Positions 37,167 through 46,412 of a stretch of DNA of 64,000 nt are shown piece after piece. How positions within the stretch are numbered: position 1 is the first letter of the stretch; each line of letters opens with the position of its first letter. Under the pieces are notes generated by a model that was not told the origin of the DNA, searched no databases, and saw nothing but the letters and a program-made list of their open reading frames with translations. The position numbers were made by a program, and so were the translations under genes. Source of the DNA: an uncultured Roseobacter sp. (lineage in GTDB: Bacteria > Pseudomonadota > Alphaproteobacteria > Rhodobacterales > Rhodobacteraceae); the NCBI GenBank assembly GCA_947488305.1, contig CANKZM010000002.1, positions 434,001-498,000 on the forward strand, read 5' to 3'.

Positions 37167-38729
37167 TTACTCTGGCACCCATTCTTTGCGCGTGAAGCCA
37201 ACAAAAGTCTCGCCAACTCCGCCCGAAACATTGCGATCCACGACGTCCCGCATGGTCGATGTGTTCTTGATCGTGCGCCATCCGGGCGTCGAAAAAGTGC
37301 TGCGCTTGAAAACATGTTCGGACAGCAGTGGATTGGTGAGCGCCTGACTGAATGCATCCAACGCAACAAAGACCAGCACAAGGTTGGGCAGCGGACTGTT
37401 GGGAACACGATCCTCACAAAACAGGCCCACATGAAAATCCACGTGACGCGGATTGTCGTAGTGTTTTTCAAGTTCGCTCGCCACTTCCGGATCGGAGGAG
37501 ATGGCCTTGAAGGAGCTTGGACGATCCTGGCTCATATAGTTGCAATAGTCTGAGAAACTGGACAACTCGCACATGCGATCCTGTTCGATAGATGCAACTT
37601 CGATATGCAGGAGGGCATCCGCCGTATTTCGAGGGCCCAGTTCAGCGGCCTGCGTGTTGCAGATACCGGAAAACCCTTCCAGTAACCCTACATCCAGCAA
37701 CAGACGGTTATCCATGAAAGTCTTATGCACCGGCACCAGCGCGTCACCCCAATTGATCTGATCCGGTATCAGCGCGTGCCAGCGATAGAGCAGGCTGAAT
37801 TCGGTTGTGATCCAGTTTGGCTTGTTCCAGGTGGCCGACCACGCGACAGAGGGGTCCGCGCGGAGCCTGAAGGGCAGGGGTGAGATATGGTTGATGTAAT
37901 CTTCCACAACGATCTTGATGAAGATCACGATCACCGTGTTGCGGGCCGTTTCGAAAACGCGATCATCGTCCCACTCGGGGTGCTCGGCTTCAATCTCGCC
38001 TGCCAGCCGGTTATGTTCGCGCAGAAACAGTGTATTGAGCATGGCGACCTGCGGCACGGAGTTCGCCCGATCGCCGCCAAATGCAAATAGGCTATCGCGC
38101 CGCCCTTCATCGGTGCTGTCCGCGCCAAGCGGCGGATCAAGCACCTCGAATTGCGGGTCGACTTTTCCGTTCTTGTAAAGGAACGGCGCATACTCCTCGC
38201 CGTTTACCATCTGCGATTTCAAACGCCCCTTTTTTCCTTCGGCTTCGGATTTCAGGCGCAGGGCATCGGTTTGCTCCTCGGTCCGTCCGTAGAGTGGGCA
38301 AAGATCGATCTCGTGGTTCGAGGTGTTGCGCCTAAGCCGATCGGCGGGATCCGCGCCATCGGGGGTCAAATGCTCCGACTCTGTGCGGATGAATCCATCT
38401 GTCAGGTATTGTGCAAAGGCCGGAAACAGGCAGGTCGATTTGGGGCAAAGGCGTTGTTTGCCGTCTCGGCGGGCAAACAGCCCTGACAATGCCTGTGGAT
38501 CCGGTGCATTGGGCCGAGCCCTTGGGGGCAGGTGTCGCCCGCTCCACCTGCGGTCAGTCAACCCCGGCCAGCACACATAGTCCCGTGCTGTACTCAAGGG
38601 GTGAGGCCTCGAACGTGCGCGGTTTACCACTCTGTTGATAGCCCATTTGTTGGCCCAGGTTGCGAGCGGCGGGATCGCCTCGACGATGGAAAAAAGAAAC
38701 TGCTGCGTGGAATAGGGAAGAAATGACAT
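37167..38729 (-). CDS. animal-type haem peroxidase, cyclooxygenase-like
   Basis: A 520-residue member of the peroxidase-cyclooxygenase superfamily. The segment TEFSLLYRWHALIPD matches the cyclooxygenase Tyr-x-x-His region, keeping both the radical-forming tyrosine and the proximal haem histidine. The distal-side segment FAQYLTDGFIRTES aligns with FAQHFTHQF of mammalian enzymes but carries Asp where the distal histidine is expected. NTLFLREHNRLAGEIE is another family hallmark. There is no signal peptide; the first 35 residues are hydrophobic and may bind membrane. It probably oxygenates fatty acids, but product and specificity are unknown. Confidence 0.88.
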   Translation of the reverse strand: MSFLPYSTQQFLFSIVEAIPPLATWANKWAINRVVNRARSRPHPLSTARDYVCWPGLTDRRWSGRHLPPRARPNAPDPQALSGLFARRDGKQRLCPKSTCLFPAFAQYLTDGFIRTESEHLTPDGADPADRLRRNTSNHEIDLCPLYGRTEEQTDALRLKSEAEGKKGRLKSQMVNGEEYAPFLYKNGKVDPQFEVLDPPLGADSTDEGRRDSLFAFGGDRANSVPQVAMLNTLFLREHNRLAGEIEAEHPEWDDDRVFETARNTVIVIFIKIVVEDYINHISPLPFRLRADPSVAWSATWNKPNWITTEFSLLYRWHALIPDQINWGDALVPVHKTFMDNRLLLDVGLLEGFSGICNTQAAELGPRNTADALLHIEVASIEQDRMCELSSFSDYCNYMSQDRPSSFKAISSDPEVASELEKHYDNPRHVDFHVGLFCEDRVPNSPLPNLVLVFVALDAFSQALTNPLLSEHVFKRSTFSTPGWRTIKNTSTMRDVVDRNVSGGVGETFVGFTRKEWVPE

Positions 38730-38966
38730 GGGGAGCCCCTCAAACTACGTTTTCAAAAATACAAAAATTAGCAACTATGCGTTGAACATCCCGCACTTTC
38801 GCGCGCATTTCTAGCATTATTTACGGCAACCTCTGGCGATCTGTGGGAATCTGCCGAGGCTCGCGGGGTCAACGCAAACAGGCTGCTTGACATAACTGCG
38901 CGCATTATTCCCTTGCGTCGGCACAGCGAAACTTCCAAGTTGAAGGAGAAAGGGAGCTTTGCCGTC

Positions 38967-39281
38967 ATGCTTGAAATCAGCACCAGAAAAGTCGCGCGCG
39001 TGATCCTTATGACCCGGGAATACGGCCCGGAAAGCCCCCATCTTTTCGACTATATTTCCGGCCTGAATGACGACGAAAAAATCAACCTTGTTGCCCTGAT
39101 GTGGATCGGACGCGACAGCTTCTCCGCCGAAGAACTCGAGTACGCGAAATCGGAGGCGAAACGCGAAGCTTCAGCGCCTACCGAGAATTATCTCACGGGC
39201 ATCCCATCGCTCGCAGAGCATCTGGAAAGCGGGCTGGAAGCGCTGGGCATTGATGTGACGGATGTTGAAGACAACCTCTAA
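38967..39281 (+). CDS. DUF3775 family protein
   Basis: A 104-residue acidic protein. The pattern LEISTRKVARVILMTREYG, then ISGLNDDEKINLVALMWIGRDSF and ENYLTGIPSLAEHLESGLEALG, matches DUF3775. It is probably all helical and has no catalytic motif. The frame opens at 38913, but the ATG at 38967 fits the family N-terminus and has GGGAG upstream. Function is unknown. Confidence 0.8.
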   Translation: MLEISTRKVARVILMTREYGPESPHLFDYISGLNDDEKINLVALMWIGRDSFSAEELEYAKSEAKREASAPTENYLTGIPSLAEHLESGLEALGIDVTDVEDNL

Positions 39282-39355
39282 GGCTATGCCGTCGCTGCGA
39301 ATCTCTTTTTAAACCCACTCTCATCTGATCAAGCCGTGCCGAAAAGGAGTGCCTT

Positions 39356-39763
39356 TTGTCTCACGTCGTCAAACGTTACTTCGATGCCTTCAATGCCGGA
39401 GATATCGCCGGCATGCTGGATTGCCTGACGGAGGATGTGGCGCACCATGTAAACGAAGGTGACGTGCGCCATGGTAAGGCGGCGTTTGAGAGTTTTTGCG
39501 CACATATGAACCGCTGCTACCGGGAAAACCTCACGGATATTTTGGTTTTTGATGCACCGGATCAGGGGCGTGCTGCCGCTGAATATGTCGTGCATGGAAC
39601 GTATCTCGCCACGGATGATGGGTTGCCTGACGCGAGAGGGCAAAACTACCTTCTCACAGCGGGTTCCTTTTTTGACGTGACCGAGGGCCGGATTTCTCGC
39701 GTGACAACACGGTACAATCTGTCGGACTGGATCGCGCAGGTCTCTGCTACTGATGGCGCTTGA
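39356..39763 (+). CDS. SnoaL/NTF2-like fold protein
   Basis: A 135-residue protein with the NTF2-like cone-barrel pattern: VVKRYFDAFNAGDIAGMLDCLTEDVAHHVNEGDVRHGKAAF, followed by strands ending SFFDVTEGRISRVTTRYN. Members are isomerases, cyclases or simple binding proteins. The start appears to be TTG with GGAG seven bases upstream. Its end overlaps the GNAT gene by 11 bases, so the two are co-expressed. The substrate is unknown. Confidence 0.82.
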   Translation: MSHVVKRYFDAFNAGDIAGMLDCLTEDVAHHVNEGDVRHGKAAFESFCAHMNRCYRENLTDILVFDAPDQGRAAAEYVVHGTYLATDDGLPDARGQNYLLTAGSFFDVTEGRISRVTTRYNLSDWIAQVSATDGA

Positions 39764-40340
39764 TATCCGAATTCTTACTGGTGAGGAATTACGGGCTGCG
39801 ATCCCGGATGTTGCCGCGTTGCGTATCGAGGTGTTTCGAGATTTTCCCTACCTTTATGACGGCGATATGACCTATGAGGAACGCTATCTTGAGCCTTACA
39901 CGGCAACGCCGCAGGCTGTTCTGGTTGGCGCCTTTGATGGGGATCATCTGGTGGGCGCGTCAACGGGGATGCCGCTTTGTACGCATGCAGACGATTTTTC
40001 AGCAGCCTTCGCGAATTGCGAAATTGCGCAATCTGACGTGTTTTACTGCGCCGAAAGCGTCTTGCGGCAACAATATCGCGGGCAAGGGGTGGGGCACGCA
40101 TTCTTTGATTTGCGCGAAGCAGAAGCCAAAGCGCAGGGGCTTCAGGTCAGCGCATTCTGTTCGGTGGTGCGCCCGCACGATCATCCGTCACGCCCTAAAC
40201 AATACCAGCCGCTTGACCCTTTTTGGCGCGCGCGGGGGTATGCGCCCTTGCCTGGCGTCGTTGCGGTATTCGATTGGAAAGACATCGGAGACGACATTGA
40301 AACCCAAAAGCAGCTGCAATTCTGGTCGCGCCCTTTGTGA
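39753..40340 (+). CDS. GNAT-family N-acetyltransferase
   Basis: A 195-residue acetyltransferase with the acetyl-CoA pyrophosphate-binding motif QYRGQGVGHAFFDLRE (Q-x-x-G-x-G). It overlaps the preceding NTF2-like gene. The C-terminal part FWRARGYAPLPGVVAVFDWKDIGD is seen in a subgroup of GNATs of unknown substrate. Seven bases separate its stop from that of the convergent lipoprotein gene. Confidence 0.87.
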   Translation: MALDIRILTGEELRAAIPDVAALRIEVFRDFPYLYDGDMTYEERYLEPYTATPQAVLVGAFDGDHLVGASTGMPLCTHADDFSAAFANCEIAQSDVFYCAESVLRQQYRGQGVGHAFFDLREAEAKAQGLQVSAFCSVVRPHDHPSRPKQYQPLDPFWRARGYAPLPGVVAVFDWKDIGDDIETQKQLQFWSRPL

Positions 40341-40347
40341 CGACCGG

Positions 40348-40755
40348 TCAGGTACCCTGACAGATCGCTTCCGCTGTTTCGGCAAATCTTGCCCAGCTGT
40401 CCCAAAATCTCTCATTTGCCACGCTGTCCGACAGTTTCATACGTTGCAAAACTTCGGGGTCATCAAAGAACCGTACGCCCTGGCGCTGCTGATCCGCAGA
40501 AAGGGTCATATTGGCAGCGGCCTGAACACAGCCACACCGTGCCGAGGATGCGCGGGTTCGATGATTGGCTTTGCAAGCGGATTGAATAGGTCCCGCGGCA
40601 AAGGGTGCTGGCCCGCTCAACGCGCTGGCTGGCAAAGCGCGCACCGGCGTCGGACCGCTGGAGCCGCCACCGCAAGCAGCCAGCGCAAACAGCGTAGCCC
40701 CGACAAAAGCCATGCCTACTCGTTTGGTAAATCTTGTTTTGGCAGCCTTGATCAT
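40348..40755 (-). CDS. small lipoprotein
   Basis: A 135-residue protein with a lipoprotein signal (VGMAFVGATLFALAACGGG; lipobox LAAC). The mature part is Ala/Ser/Pro-rich, then helical, with three further cysteines (ACKANH, RCGCVQ) that could form disulphides. Starts at 40755 or a downstream ATG are possible; the lipobox decides only that translation begins upstream of it. No family is recognised. Confidence 0.65.
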   Translation of the reverse strand: MIKAAKTRFTKRVGMAFVGATLFALAACGGGSSGPTPVRALPASALSGPAPFAAGPIQSACKANHRTRASSARCGCVQAAANMTLSADQQRQGVRFFDDPEVLQRMKLSDSVANERFWDSWARFAETAEAICQGT

Positions 40756-40804
40756 ACCGCAACTATGACCCATCCCGACGTCTGGCGCAATTGACCGCCC
40801 GGCG

Positions 40805-41890
40805 TCAGAATTTCCAGCGCGCGCCCAAGGCAATTACGTCCACATCCTCGAAATCCGATCCAGTAGCATCAAATTCATGCGTCCGCCATGCTGCATAAAC
40901 TTCAAGGTTATAGGCATCGACGTTCTGCACGACAGCCAGCCCGACCGAGGACGCGTCGGACCCATCAAAGGCGTAATTGTTGCCTTCGTTAATGTCGATG
41001 GACAGGGCGGTCGTCCCATAGGTAAGCCAGTCTTGCTGCCAACCGAGCTTGGCATAAACATATTCGTCATTGCCATCCTGTTGCGCACCTGCGCTCAGGG
41101 CCAGACTAAGACCTGTTGGTTTGTGCAGTGCGGCAAAGGACCCGATGAGCAGTTCATCACCGCCGCTGACCCAGGAATAGCCAACACGTGTGTCTACTTT
41201 GGTGTCGCCATAATCCGCGACGTATTTTGCGCCGACATCATAGTATTCATTGTCGTCGTCCTTAGCCAAAATCTCCTCACCGCCGGAAACGCTGAAAACA
41301 ATGCCATTCCACGATGGCGTGTCATAACGCACCCGGAACCGGCGCGCGCCATCAAAGGATTTGAACGTATCGCCAATGCGGGTTCCCGTAAAACCACCCC
41401 CGGAGTCGCGATACTCAATACCACCAGCGAGATCCGAGATGCCCGAGTAGGCGATAACCCCGGTACCTGACAAATCCGCCTCCGCTGATCCATCGGAGGC
41501 GGTGCCCCCCTGACCAAAGCTGAATGTGCCGATATCGGGCGTCATATAAATGAACTCGAACTTCCGCAGCTCCCTGCGGTTGAAATCCGGGTCAAGATCC
41601 GTGTCGTCGATAGAGACCGCGCTTGAGCCATTCAGTCCGACACCAGTTTCAAAGTTGAACCGCAGCGACCGCCCGTCGCCAAAATCATTGGTCCAGTTGA
41701 AGCCGATCCGGGTGTTGGAGTTATCGTTGTCAGTGAAATACGTCTCGCTCTCCTCGCCATCGTCGGTATTGAAAATGCCAAAGTTTAACTGGCCGTAGAA
41801 TTCAAACGTGGCGTTGGCGGATGCCATGGCGGGTGCCGTCAGCACCGCCAGGGTCAGAGCACAGCTTTTCGATGAAATGAAGAGGGTCAT
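40805..41890 (-). CDS. outer-membrane porin
   Basis: A 361-residue porin of the alphaproteobacterial type. After a signal peptide (CALTLAVLTAPAMASA) the chain starts ATFEFYGQLNFGIFNTDDG and shows alternating hydrophobic strands and acidic loops, ending in the barrel-closing phenylalanine (ALGARWKF). The loop near LRKFEFIYMTPDIGTFSFGQG is typical of general porins. The ATG at 41890 has AGGTGG upstream. It probably allows small hydrophilic solutes across the outer membrane. Confidence 0.9.
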   Translation of the reverse strand: MTLFISSKSCALTLAVLTAPAMASANATFEFYGQLNFGIFNTDDGEESETYFTDNDNSNTRIGFNWTNDFGDGRSLRFNFETGVGLNGSSAVSIDDTDLDPDFNRRELRKFEFIYMTPDIGTFSFGQGGTASDGSAEADLSGTGVIAYSGISDLAGGIEYRDSGGGFTGTRIGDTFKSFDGARRFRVRYDTPSWNGIVFSVSGGEEILAKDDDNEYYDVGAKYVADYGDTKVDTRVGYSWVSGGDELLIGSFAALHKPTGLSLALSAGAQQDGNDEYVYAKLGWQQDWLTYGTTALSIDINEGNNYAFDGSDASSVGLAVVQNVDAYNLEVYAAWRTHEFDATGSDFEDVDVIALGARWKF

Positions 41891-42023
41891 GGGGCCACCT
41901 TTTGCAAAATCGGTATCCGTTGGGTGTTTCACAACCTTACCGCGTAACCGGTTCGGTGGAAACGTGTTAAGTGGTCGCGCGCGCGCCTTTTTTCCGGTCA
42001 GGCGTGCGCACTGATGTCAGGCG

Positions 42024-42500
42024 CTAATCCTTGATCTCCACCTCGTGCACAGTTCCCGCCGTGCCATCAGCATTCATGATCTGATAGCGTACGATCGCCC
42101 GCTCGAAATCAATTGCGATTTCCTCTTCGAGCAACAGATCGGCCATGTCTTCGCGGTTGGAGGCCACCTCGTAGGAGGTGATGACCACATTCTCCATGGT
42201 GATCACGAGATAATCCAGATGCGCCTCGCCCCCGACTTTACTCAGCGCCAACTTGGCCTCCGGGAAGCTTTCGCCCCGGCTGACCGCCCGGGCCAGATAA
42301 GGGGAGGCGGCATCGTAATACTTGTGCACGACAAGCGGCTTGACCTCCGCCCGTGATCGCACGCGCCCGCGCCCGACACTGGCGGGCATGGACCGCTCCA
42401 CCCCCCAGCGCATGTCGTGGATATCAATCTCGTCCTCATGATCCGCCCGCTGGCTCTCGCCGGGGATTTCGTCGATTTTCAAATAACCTGTGATGGGCAT
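42024..42500 (-). CDS. Hcp-family protein (type VI secretion tube), orphan
   Basis: A 158-residue protein of the Hcp1 family. The start MPITGYLKIDEIPGESQ, the IDIHDMRWGVERSM segment and the strand pattern AHLDYLVITMENVVITSYEV are characteristic. Hcp forms hexameric rings that stack into the type VI secretion tube. No other type VI gene is in the window, so this is an orphan copy that may act as a secreted effector carrier or belong to a cluster elsewhere. The ATG at 42500 follows GGGAGG; an alternative start is at 42515. Confidence 0.85.
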   Translation of the reverse strand: MPITGYLKIDEIPGESQRADHEDEIDIHDMRWGVERSMPASVGRGRVRSRAEVKPLVVHKYYDAASPYLARAVSRGESFPEAKLALSKVGGEAHLDYLVITMENVVITSYEVASNREDMADLLLEEEIAIDFERAIVRYQIMNADGTAGTVHEVEIKD

Positions 42501-42632
42501 GAATACGCCTCCCATATTTCTAGAATAACGAGAGCGTAGCAGGTTTCAGCGAAACTCCAAAACGCTTACTGCGTGCAATACGGCTTGCGGGTTTAGGCGC
42601 GCCGCGTACCCATCCGATCACGGATCGTTCGA

Positions 42633-44171
42633 TCATAAAACACCAAGAGCACGAAGGCCGATTTCGACCATCTTGTAAAAAACTGCTCCAACGCTGCCGC
42701 AAACCCCAACAAGGCGAATGGATTTTATCGCAGGGCTATCGAAAATAGTAGCGCCGCGGTTGACGGCGTCGCTGTACAGTGTGGCCATCTTCGACGTGCG
42801 GTGGAAAATCCGCGTCGCTTCGTCGGCGCCGGGCAAGGGTGGCGCGCCGCTTGGGAGTGGATTTGTAGCGTCGTTGATAAGCTGCGGAATATCGCGCTCG
42901 AAGTCTTCCGCCATTTGCTCTTCGCTCAAGGCAACAAGAACATCTTGTGCCTCTTCCAAGAATTCCAAATCTTCACGTGGCATCTCGGACAATGCCTGTT
43001 GCGCCAACCTGTTCCGGTTTTCGGCGATTTCAAGGTGATTGGCCCGAATGCCGCGCGCCCCCTCTTCGGTCGCTTCAAGCAAAGCAAGGTTGTCCTCGCT
43101 GGTCGCCAATTCGCCGGTTTCGTGGATTTGCCGTCTTAGGCTGATGCTTGCGGAGGTGAAGTCCAACTCCATCCGTTGGGGGTCATTCCCGTATTTTTCA
43201 ATTGTGCGCTTGAGTGTCTTCACTTCGCGCGACGTCGAGGTAAGCCCATTGTTTCCTGACAGAGCATCGTCAAGACAGTCCTTGACACGCGAAAGCAAAG
43301 CCGACGTCAACGCCGGATTTTGAACGTCGGCGGGCACGAGCCTGAACAAGCCGGTTTCAGGGCTTAGCTCGATAGTCTCCTGAAGCTTTGTCTTACGTGA
43401 TAGGAACTCTGCTTCTATCTCCTTGATACGCTCCGCAACGCGCGCCGATCCAGCGTCCCAGTCTTCCTCGCTCACTTCCGTTGCGATACGGAATATCAAG
43501 TCCCAATTATTCCATTCGCCTTTGAGGACGGCTTCATACCATTTGAGCCAGAAGGACCAGTGCGGGCCGTCGGCCTTCCATTGCGCTCTGAGCGTTTCCC
43601 ACGCCTTTTCTAGGGTTTCAGGCTGTGGATCGCTCGGCCATAATTTCCCCCACGCCTTGATCGCACCTGCGTCCGTCGTCGCAGCACTCCAAGCGGCGGA
43701 GAGGGCGGCGGAGTCGGCGGAGTCGGCGGAGAGGGCGGAGTAGGCGGAGAGGGCGGCGGAGTCGGCGGAGAGGGCGGCGGAGTCGGCGGAGTCGGCGGAG
43801 AAGGCGGAGCGGGCGGAGAAGGCGGAGCGGGCGGAGAAGGCGGAGAGGGCGGCGGAGTCGGCGGAGTCGGCGGAGAAGGCGGAGCGGGCGGAGAAGGCGG
43901 AGAGGGCGGCGGCCTCCAGCCCTTCCATCTCTGCGGCTGGACAAGTGGCCGCAGCCGCAGAGATGAGCATCGCGCGACAGGCCGCAAAAGCAAGTCCGCT
44001 TGACGTCGCACCGTCCCAGCCGCCAAGCCCGGGCAGTGCCCGCAAGGCGGATCTTGTCGCAAACCAGACCTGTGTCTGGTGATCCTGTGTGTCCAGCCAC
44101 GCCTTGGCGCTATCCTGATCCGTTATCTCAACCCGTTCAACCACCTTGACCGCCCCGCAAATCCCCACCAT
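42633..44171 (-). CDS. hypothetical protein with Ser-Ala-x repeat tract
   Basis: A 512-residue protein I do not recognise. Residues 1-85 are unremarkable and Ala-rich ([20 protein letters not shown]). Residues 86-160 are a run of three-residue Ser-Ala-x units ([12 protein letters not shown]), occasionally expanded to SAAL. The remainder is mostly helical, acidic and probably coiled coil ([42 protein letters not shown]), ending in a hydrophobic stretch ([22 protein letters not shown]) that could anchor in a membrane. An AAGGGGAT site precedes its ATG. It is divergent from lepA with only 11 bases between the two start codons. Confidence 0.75.
   Translation of the reverse strand: MVGICGAVKVVERVEITDQDSAKAWLDTQDHQTQVWFATRSALRALPGLGGWDGATSSGLAFAACRAMLISAAAATCPAAEMEGLEAAALSAFSARSAFSADSADSAALSAFSARSAFSARSAFSADSADSAALSADSAALSAYSALSADSADSAALSAAWSAATTDAGAIKAWGKLWPSDPQPETLEKAWETLRAQWKADGPHWSFWLKWYEAVLKGEWNNWDLIFRIATEVSEEDWDAGSARVAERIKEIEAEFLSRKTKLQETIELSPETGLFRLVPADVQNPALTSALLSRVKDCLDDALSGNNGLTSTSREVKTLKRTIEKYGNDPQRMELDFTSASISLRRQIHETGELATSEDNLALLEATEEGARGIRANHLEIAENRNRLAQQALSEMPREDLEFLEEAQDVLVALSEEQMAEDFERDIPQLINDATNPLPSGAPPLPGADEATRIFHRTSKMATLYSDAVNRGATIFDSPAIKSIRLVGVCGSVGAVFYKMVEIGLRALGVL
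43693..43915 (-). repeat. 9-bp tandem repeat (Ser-Ala-x tract)
   Basis: About 220 bp of degenerate 9-base units built on GGCGGAGNN on the plus strand, with some GCG insertions making 12-base units. Blocks such as GGCGGAGAAGGCGGAGCG recur, so higher-order duplication has occurred. Every unit is a multiple of three, so length changes keep the minus-strand gene in frame. Other frames are also open through the tract, which produces spurious Pro-rich reading frames. Confidence 0.9.
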
Positions 44172-44182
44172 ATCCCCTTACC

Positions 44183-45982
44183 ATGACACCGCTTTCACAT
44201 ATCCGCAATTTCTCCATCGTGGCGCATATTGACCATGGGAAATCCACGCTGGCTGACCGGCTGATTCAGTCCACCAACACGGTGGCGGATCGGGATATGA
44301 AGGAGCAGATGCTCGACAGTATGGACATCGAGCGCGAGCGCGGCATCACCATCAAGGCCCAGACCGTGCGCATCAACTACACCGCCGAGAATGGCGAGGA
44401 TTATGTCCTCAACCTGATCGACACGCCGGGCCATGTGGATTTCGCCTATGAGGTCTCCCGCTCCATGCGCGCGGTCGAAGGATCGCTGCTGGTGGTGGAC
44501 AGCACCCAAGGGGTCGAGGCGCAGACGCTCGCCAATGTCTACCACGCCATCGAGGCGGATCACGAGATCGTGCCGGTGCTCAACAAGATCGACCTGCCCG
44601 CCTCGGATTGTGACCGCGTGGCGGAACAGATCGAAGACGTGATCGGCATTGACGCCACTGACGCTATTCAGGTCTCCGCCAAGACCGGGCAGGGGATCAC
44701 CGAGACGCTGGAGGCCATCGTGCACAAGCTGCCCGCGCCCAAGGGTAACGCGGACGCGCCGCTCAAGGCGATGCTGGTGGATAGCTGGTACGACAGCTAC
44801 CTCGGCGTGATCGTTCTGGTGCGGATCATGGACGGCAAGCTCAAAAAGGGCGAGCGCATCAAGATGATGCAGACGGGCGCAAATTACCACGTCGACCGCA
44901 TCGGCGTCTTCCGCCCCGAGATGACCGTGATTGACGAGCTGGGCCCCGGCGAGATCGGCTTTCTGACGGCCTCCATTAAGCAGGTACGTGACACCCGCGT
45001 GGGCGATACGATCACCCACGAAAAGAAAGGCTGCGAGGTGGCTCTGCCGGGGTTCAAACCCGCGCAACCGGTGGTGTTCTGTGGTCTTTTCCCGGTGGAT
45101 TCAGCGGAATTCGAGGAGTTGCGCGACAGTATCGAAAAGCTTGCGCTAAACGACGCGAGCTTTTCCTATGAAATGGAGACCTCCGCTGCTCTTGGCTTCG
45201 GCTTCCGCTGTGGGTTTTTGGGGCTCCTGCACCTCGAAGTGATCCGCGACCGGATCGAACGGGAATACAACATCGAGCTTATCACCACAGCACCGTCGGT
45301 GATCTACCACATCCACCTCAAGGACGGTGAGATGATGGAGCTGCACAACCCCGCTGACATGCCCGATCTTACGCTGGTGGACCATCTGGAGGAGCCACGG
45401 ATCAAGGCGACCATTCTTGTGCCTGACGAATACCTCGGCGATGTGCTCAAGCTCTGCCAGGACCGGCGCGGCATCCAACTTGACCTGACCTATGCGGGCA
45501 GCCGTGCCATGGTGGTCTATGATCTGCCGCTCAACGAGGTGGTGTTTGACTTCTACGACCGTTTGAAATCGGTGACCAAAGGCTACGCCAGCTTTGACTA
45601 CCAGATGATCGGCTACCGTGAGGATAAGCTGGTGAAGATGTCGATCCTTGTGAACGACGAACCAGTGGACGCGCTGAGCACCATGGTCCACCGCGACCGG
45701 GCCGAGATGCGGGGCCGGGCGATGGTCGAAAAGCTCAAAGACCTGATCCCGCGGCATATGTTCAAGATCCCGATCCAGGCGGCCATCGGCGGCAAGGTGA
45801 TTGCCCGCGAGACGTTGAGTGCGATGCGCAAGGACGTCACCGCGAAGTGTTATGGGGGGGATGCCACCCGCAAGCGAAAGTTGCTGGACAAGCAGAAGGC
45901 GGGGAAGAAGAAAATGCGGCAGTTTGGGAAAGTTGATATCCCGCAGGAGGCCTTTATCTCAGCGCTTAAGATGGATGGCTAA
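44183..45982 (+). CDS. lepA: elongation factor 4 (LepA)
   Basis: A 599-residue ribosome-associated GTPase that back-translocates or remodels stalled ribosomes and affects initiation. The G-domain motifs are [14 protein letters not shown], the DTPGHVDF element and NKIDLP. The LepA-specific C-terminal domain ends [20 protein letters not shown] and [16 protein letters not shown]. No clear ribosome site precedes the ATG, and the divergent repeat gene starts 11 bases away, so the 5' untranslated region must overlap that gene or be very short. Length is normal. Confidence 0.97.
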   Translation: MTPLSHIRNFSIVAHIDHGKSTLADRLIQSTNTVADRDMKEQMLDSMDIERERGITIKAQTVRINYTAENGEDYVLNLIDTPGHVDFAYEVSRSMRAVEGSLLVVDSTQGVEAQTLANVYHAIEADHEIVPVLNKIDLPASDCDRVAEQIEDVIGIDATDAIQVSAKTGQGITETLEAIVHKLPAPKGNADAPLKAMLVDSWYDSYLGVIVLVRIMDGKLKKGERIKMMQTGANYHVDRIGVFRPEMTVIDELGPGEIGFLTASIKQVRDTRVGDTITHEKKGCEVALPGFKPAQPVVFCGLFPVDSAEFEELRDSIEKLALNDASFSYEMETSAALGFGFRCGFLGLLHLEVIRDRIEREYNIELITTAPSVIYHIHLKDGEMMELHNPADMPDLTLVDHLEEPRIKATILVPDEYLGDVLKLCQDRRGIQLDLTYAGSRAMVVYDLPLNEVVFDFYDRLKSVTKGYASFDYQMIGYREDKLVKMSILVNDEPVDALSTMVHRDRAEMRGRAMVEKLKDLIPRHMFKIPIQAAIGGKVIARETLSAMRKDVTAKCYGGDATRKRKLLDKQKAGKKKMRQFGKVDIPQEAFISALKMDG

Positions 45983-46084
45983 ATCCGTCCTTCCAGGGCT
46001 GACAAGAAAGACGGTGGGTGGCAGGCGCTTTTGCAGCCCAAACGATCCGAACCCCACATAATCCCACCCCCACCTGCACACAAA

Positions 46085-46159
46085 GCAGGGGCGGCGACCG
46101 ACCGCGGGCGTCGCGCTGATAAGCGCCCGCCCGGGGGGGCGGTCGGGCGCTGCCCCTGC
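46085..46159 (+). other. very stable 75-nt hairpin downstream of lepA
   Basis: Bases 46085-46105 pair with 46139-46159 at 19 of 21 positions (GCAGGGGC/GCCCCTGC outermost), and inside them CGGGCG pairs with CGCCCG. It lies about 100 bp after lepA. No T-run follows, so it is not a classic terminator, though it could act as a Rho-independent stop of weak type, an mRNA-protecting 3' end or an extragenic palindrome. Confidence 0.75.
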
Positions 46160-46412
46160 GGGGCTTGGGGTACGACCGAACCAAATCGCAAAATCAAATA
46201 AACACTTAGCAATTTCCCGGCCCTGTGCGCTGCATTTGTTGAAAGTCTCTAGCTTCGATAGTAACACGTAAGAAGAAAAACGTACTCCAAAGCGAATGGT
46301 TAGCCTTTACTTTGGGTGCAGTTTCGAGACTTGAAAAATTCCAAAAGGTCAGCCGCTATTAACTGAGAAACGATTTCAAATAGGGCGATAATTCACTAGA
46401 AAGGCTATTTTT

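Noticed and set aside
43693-43915. CRISPR-like repeat array
   Set aside because: The units are 9-12 bp, contiguous and in frame within a gene, without spacers.
43610-44100. Pro-rich and Arg/Leu-rich frames overlapping the Ser-Ala-x tract
   Set aside because: The 9-bp repeat is open in several frames. Only the 512-residue frame has a ribosome site and non-repetitive, protein-like flanks.
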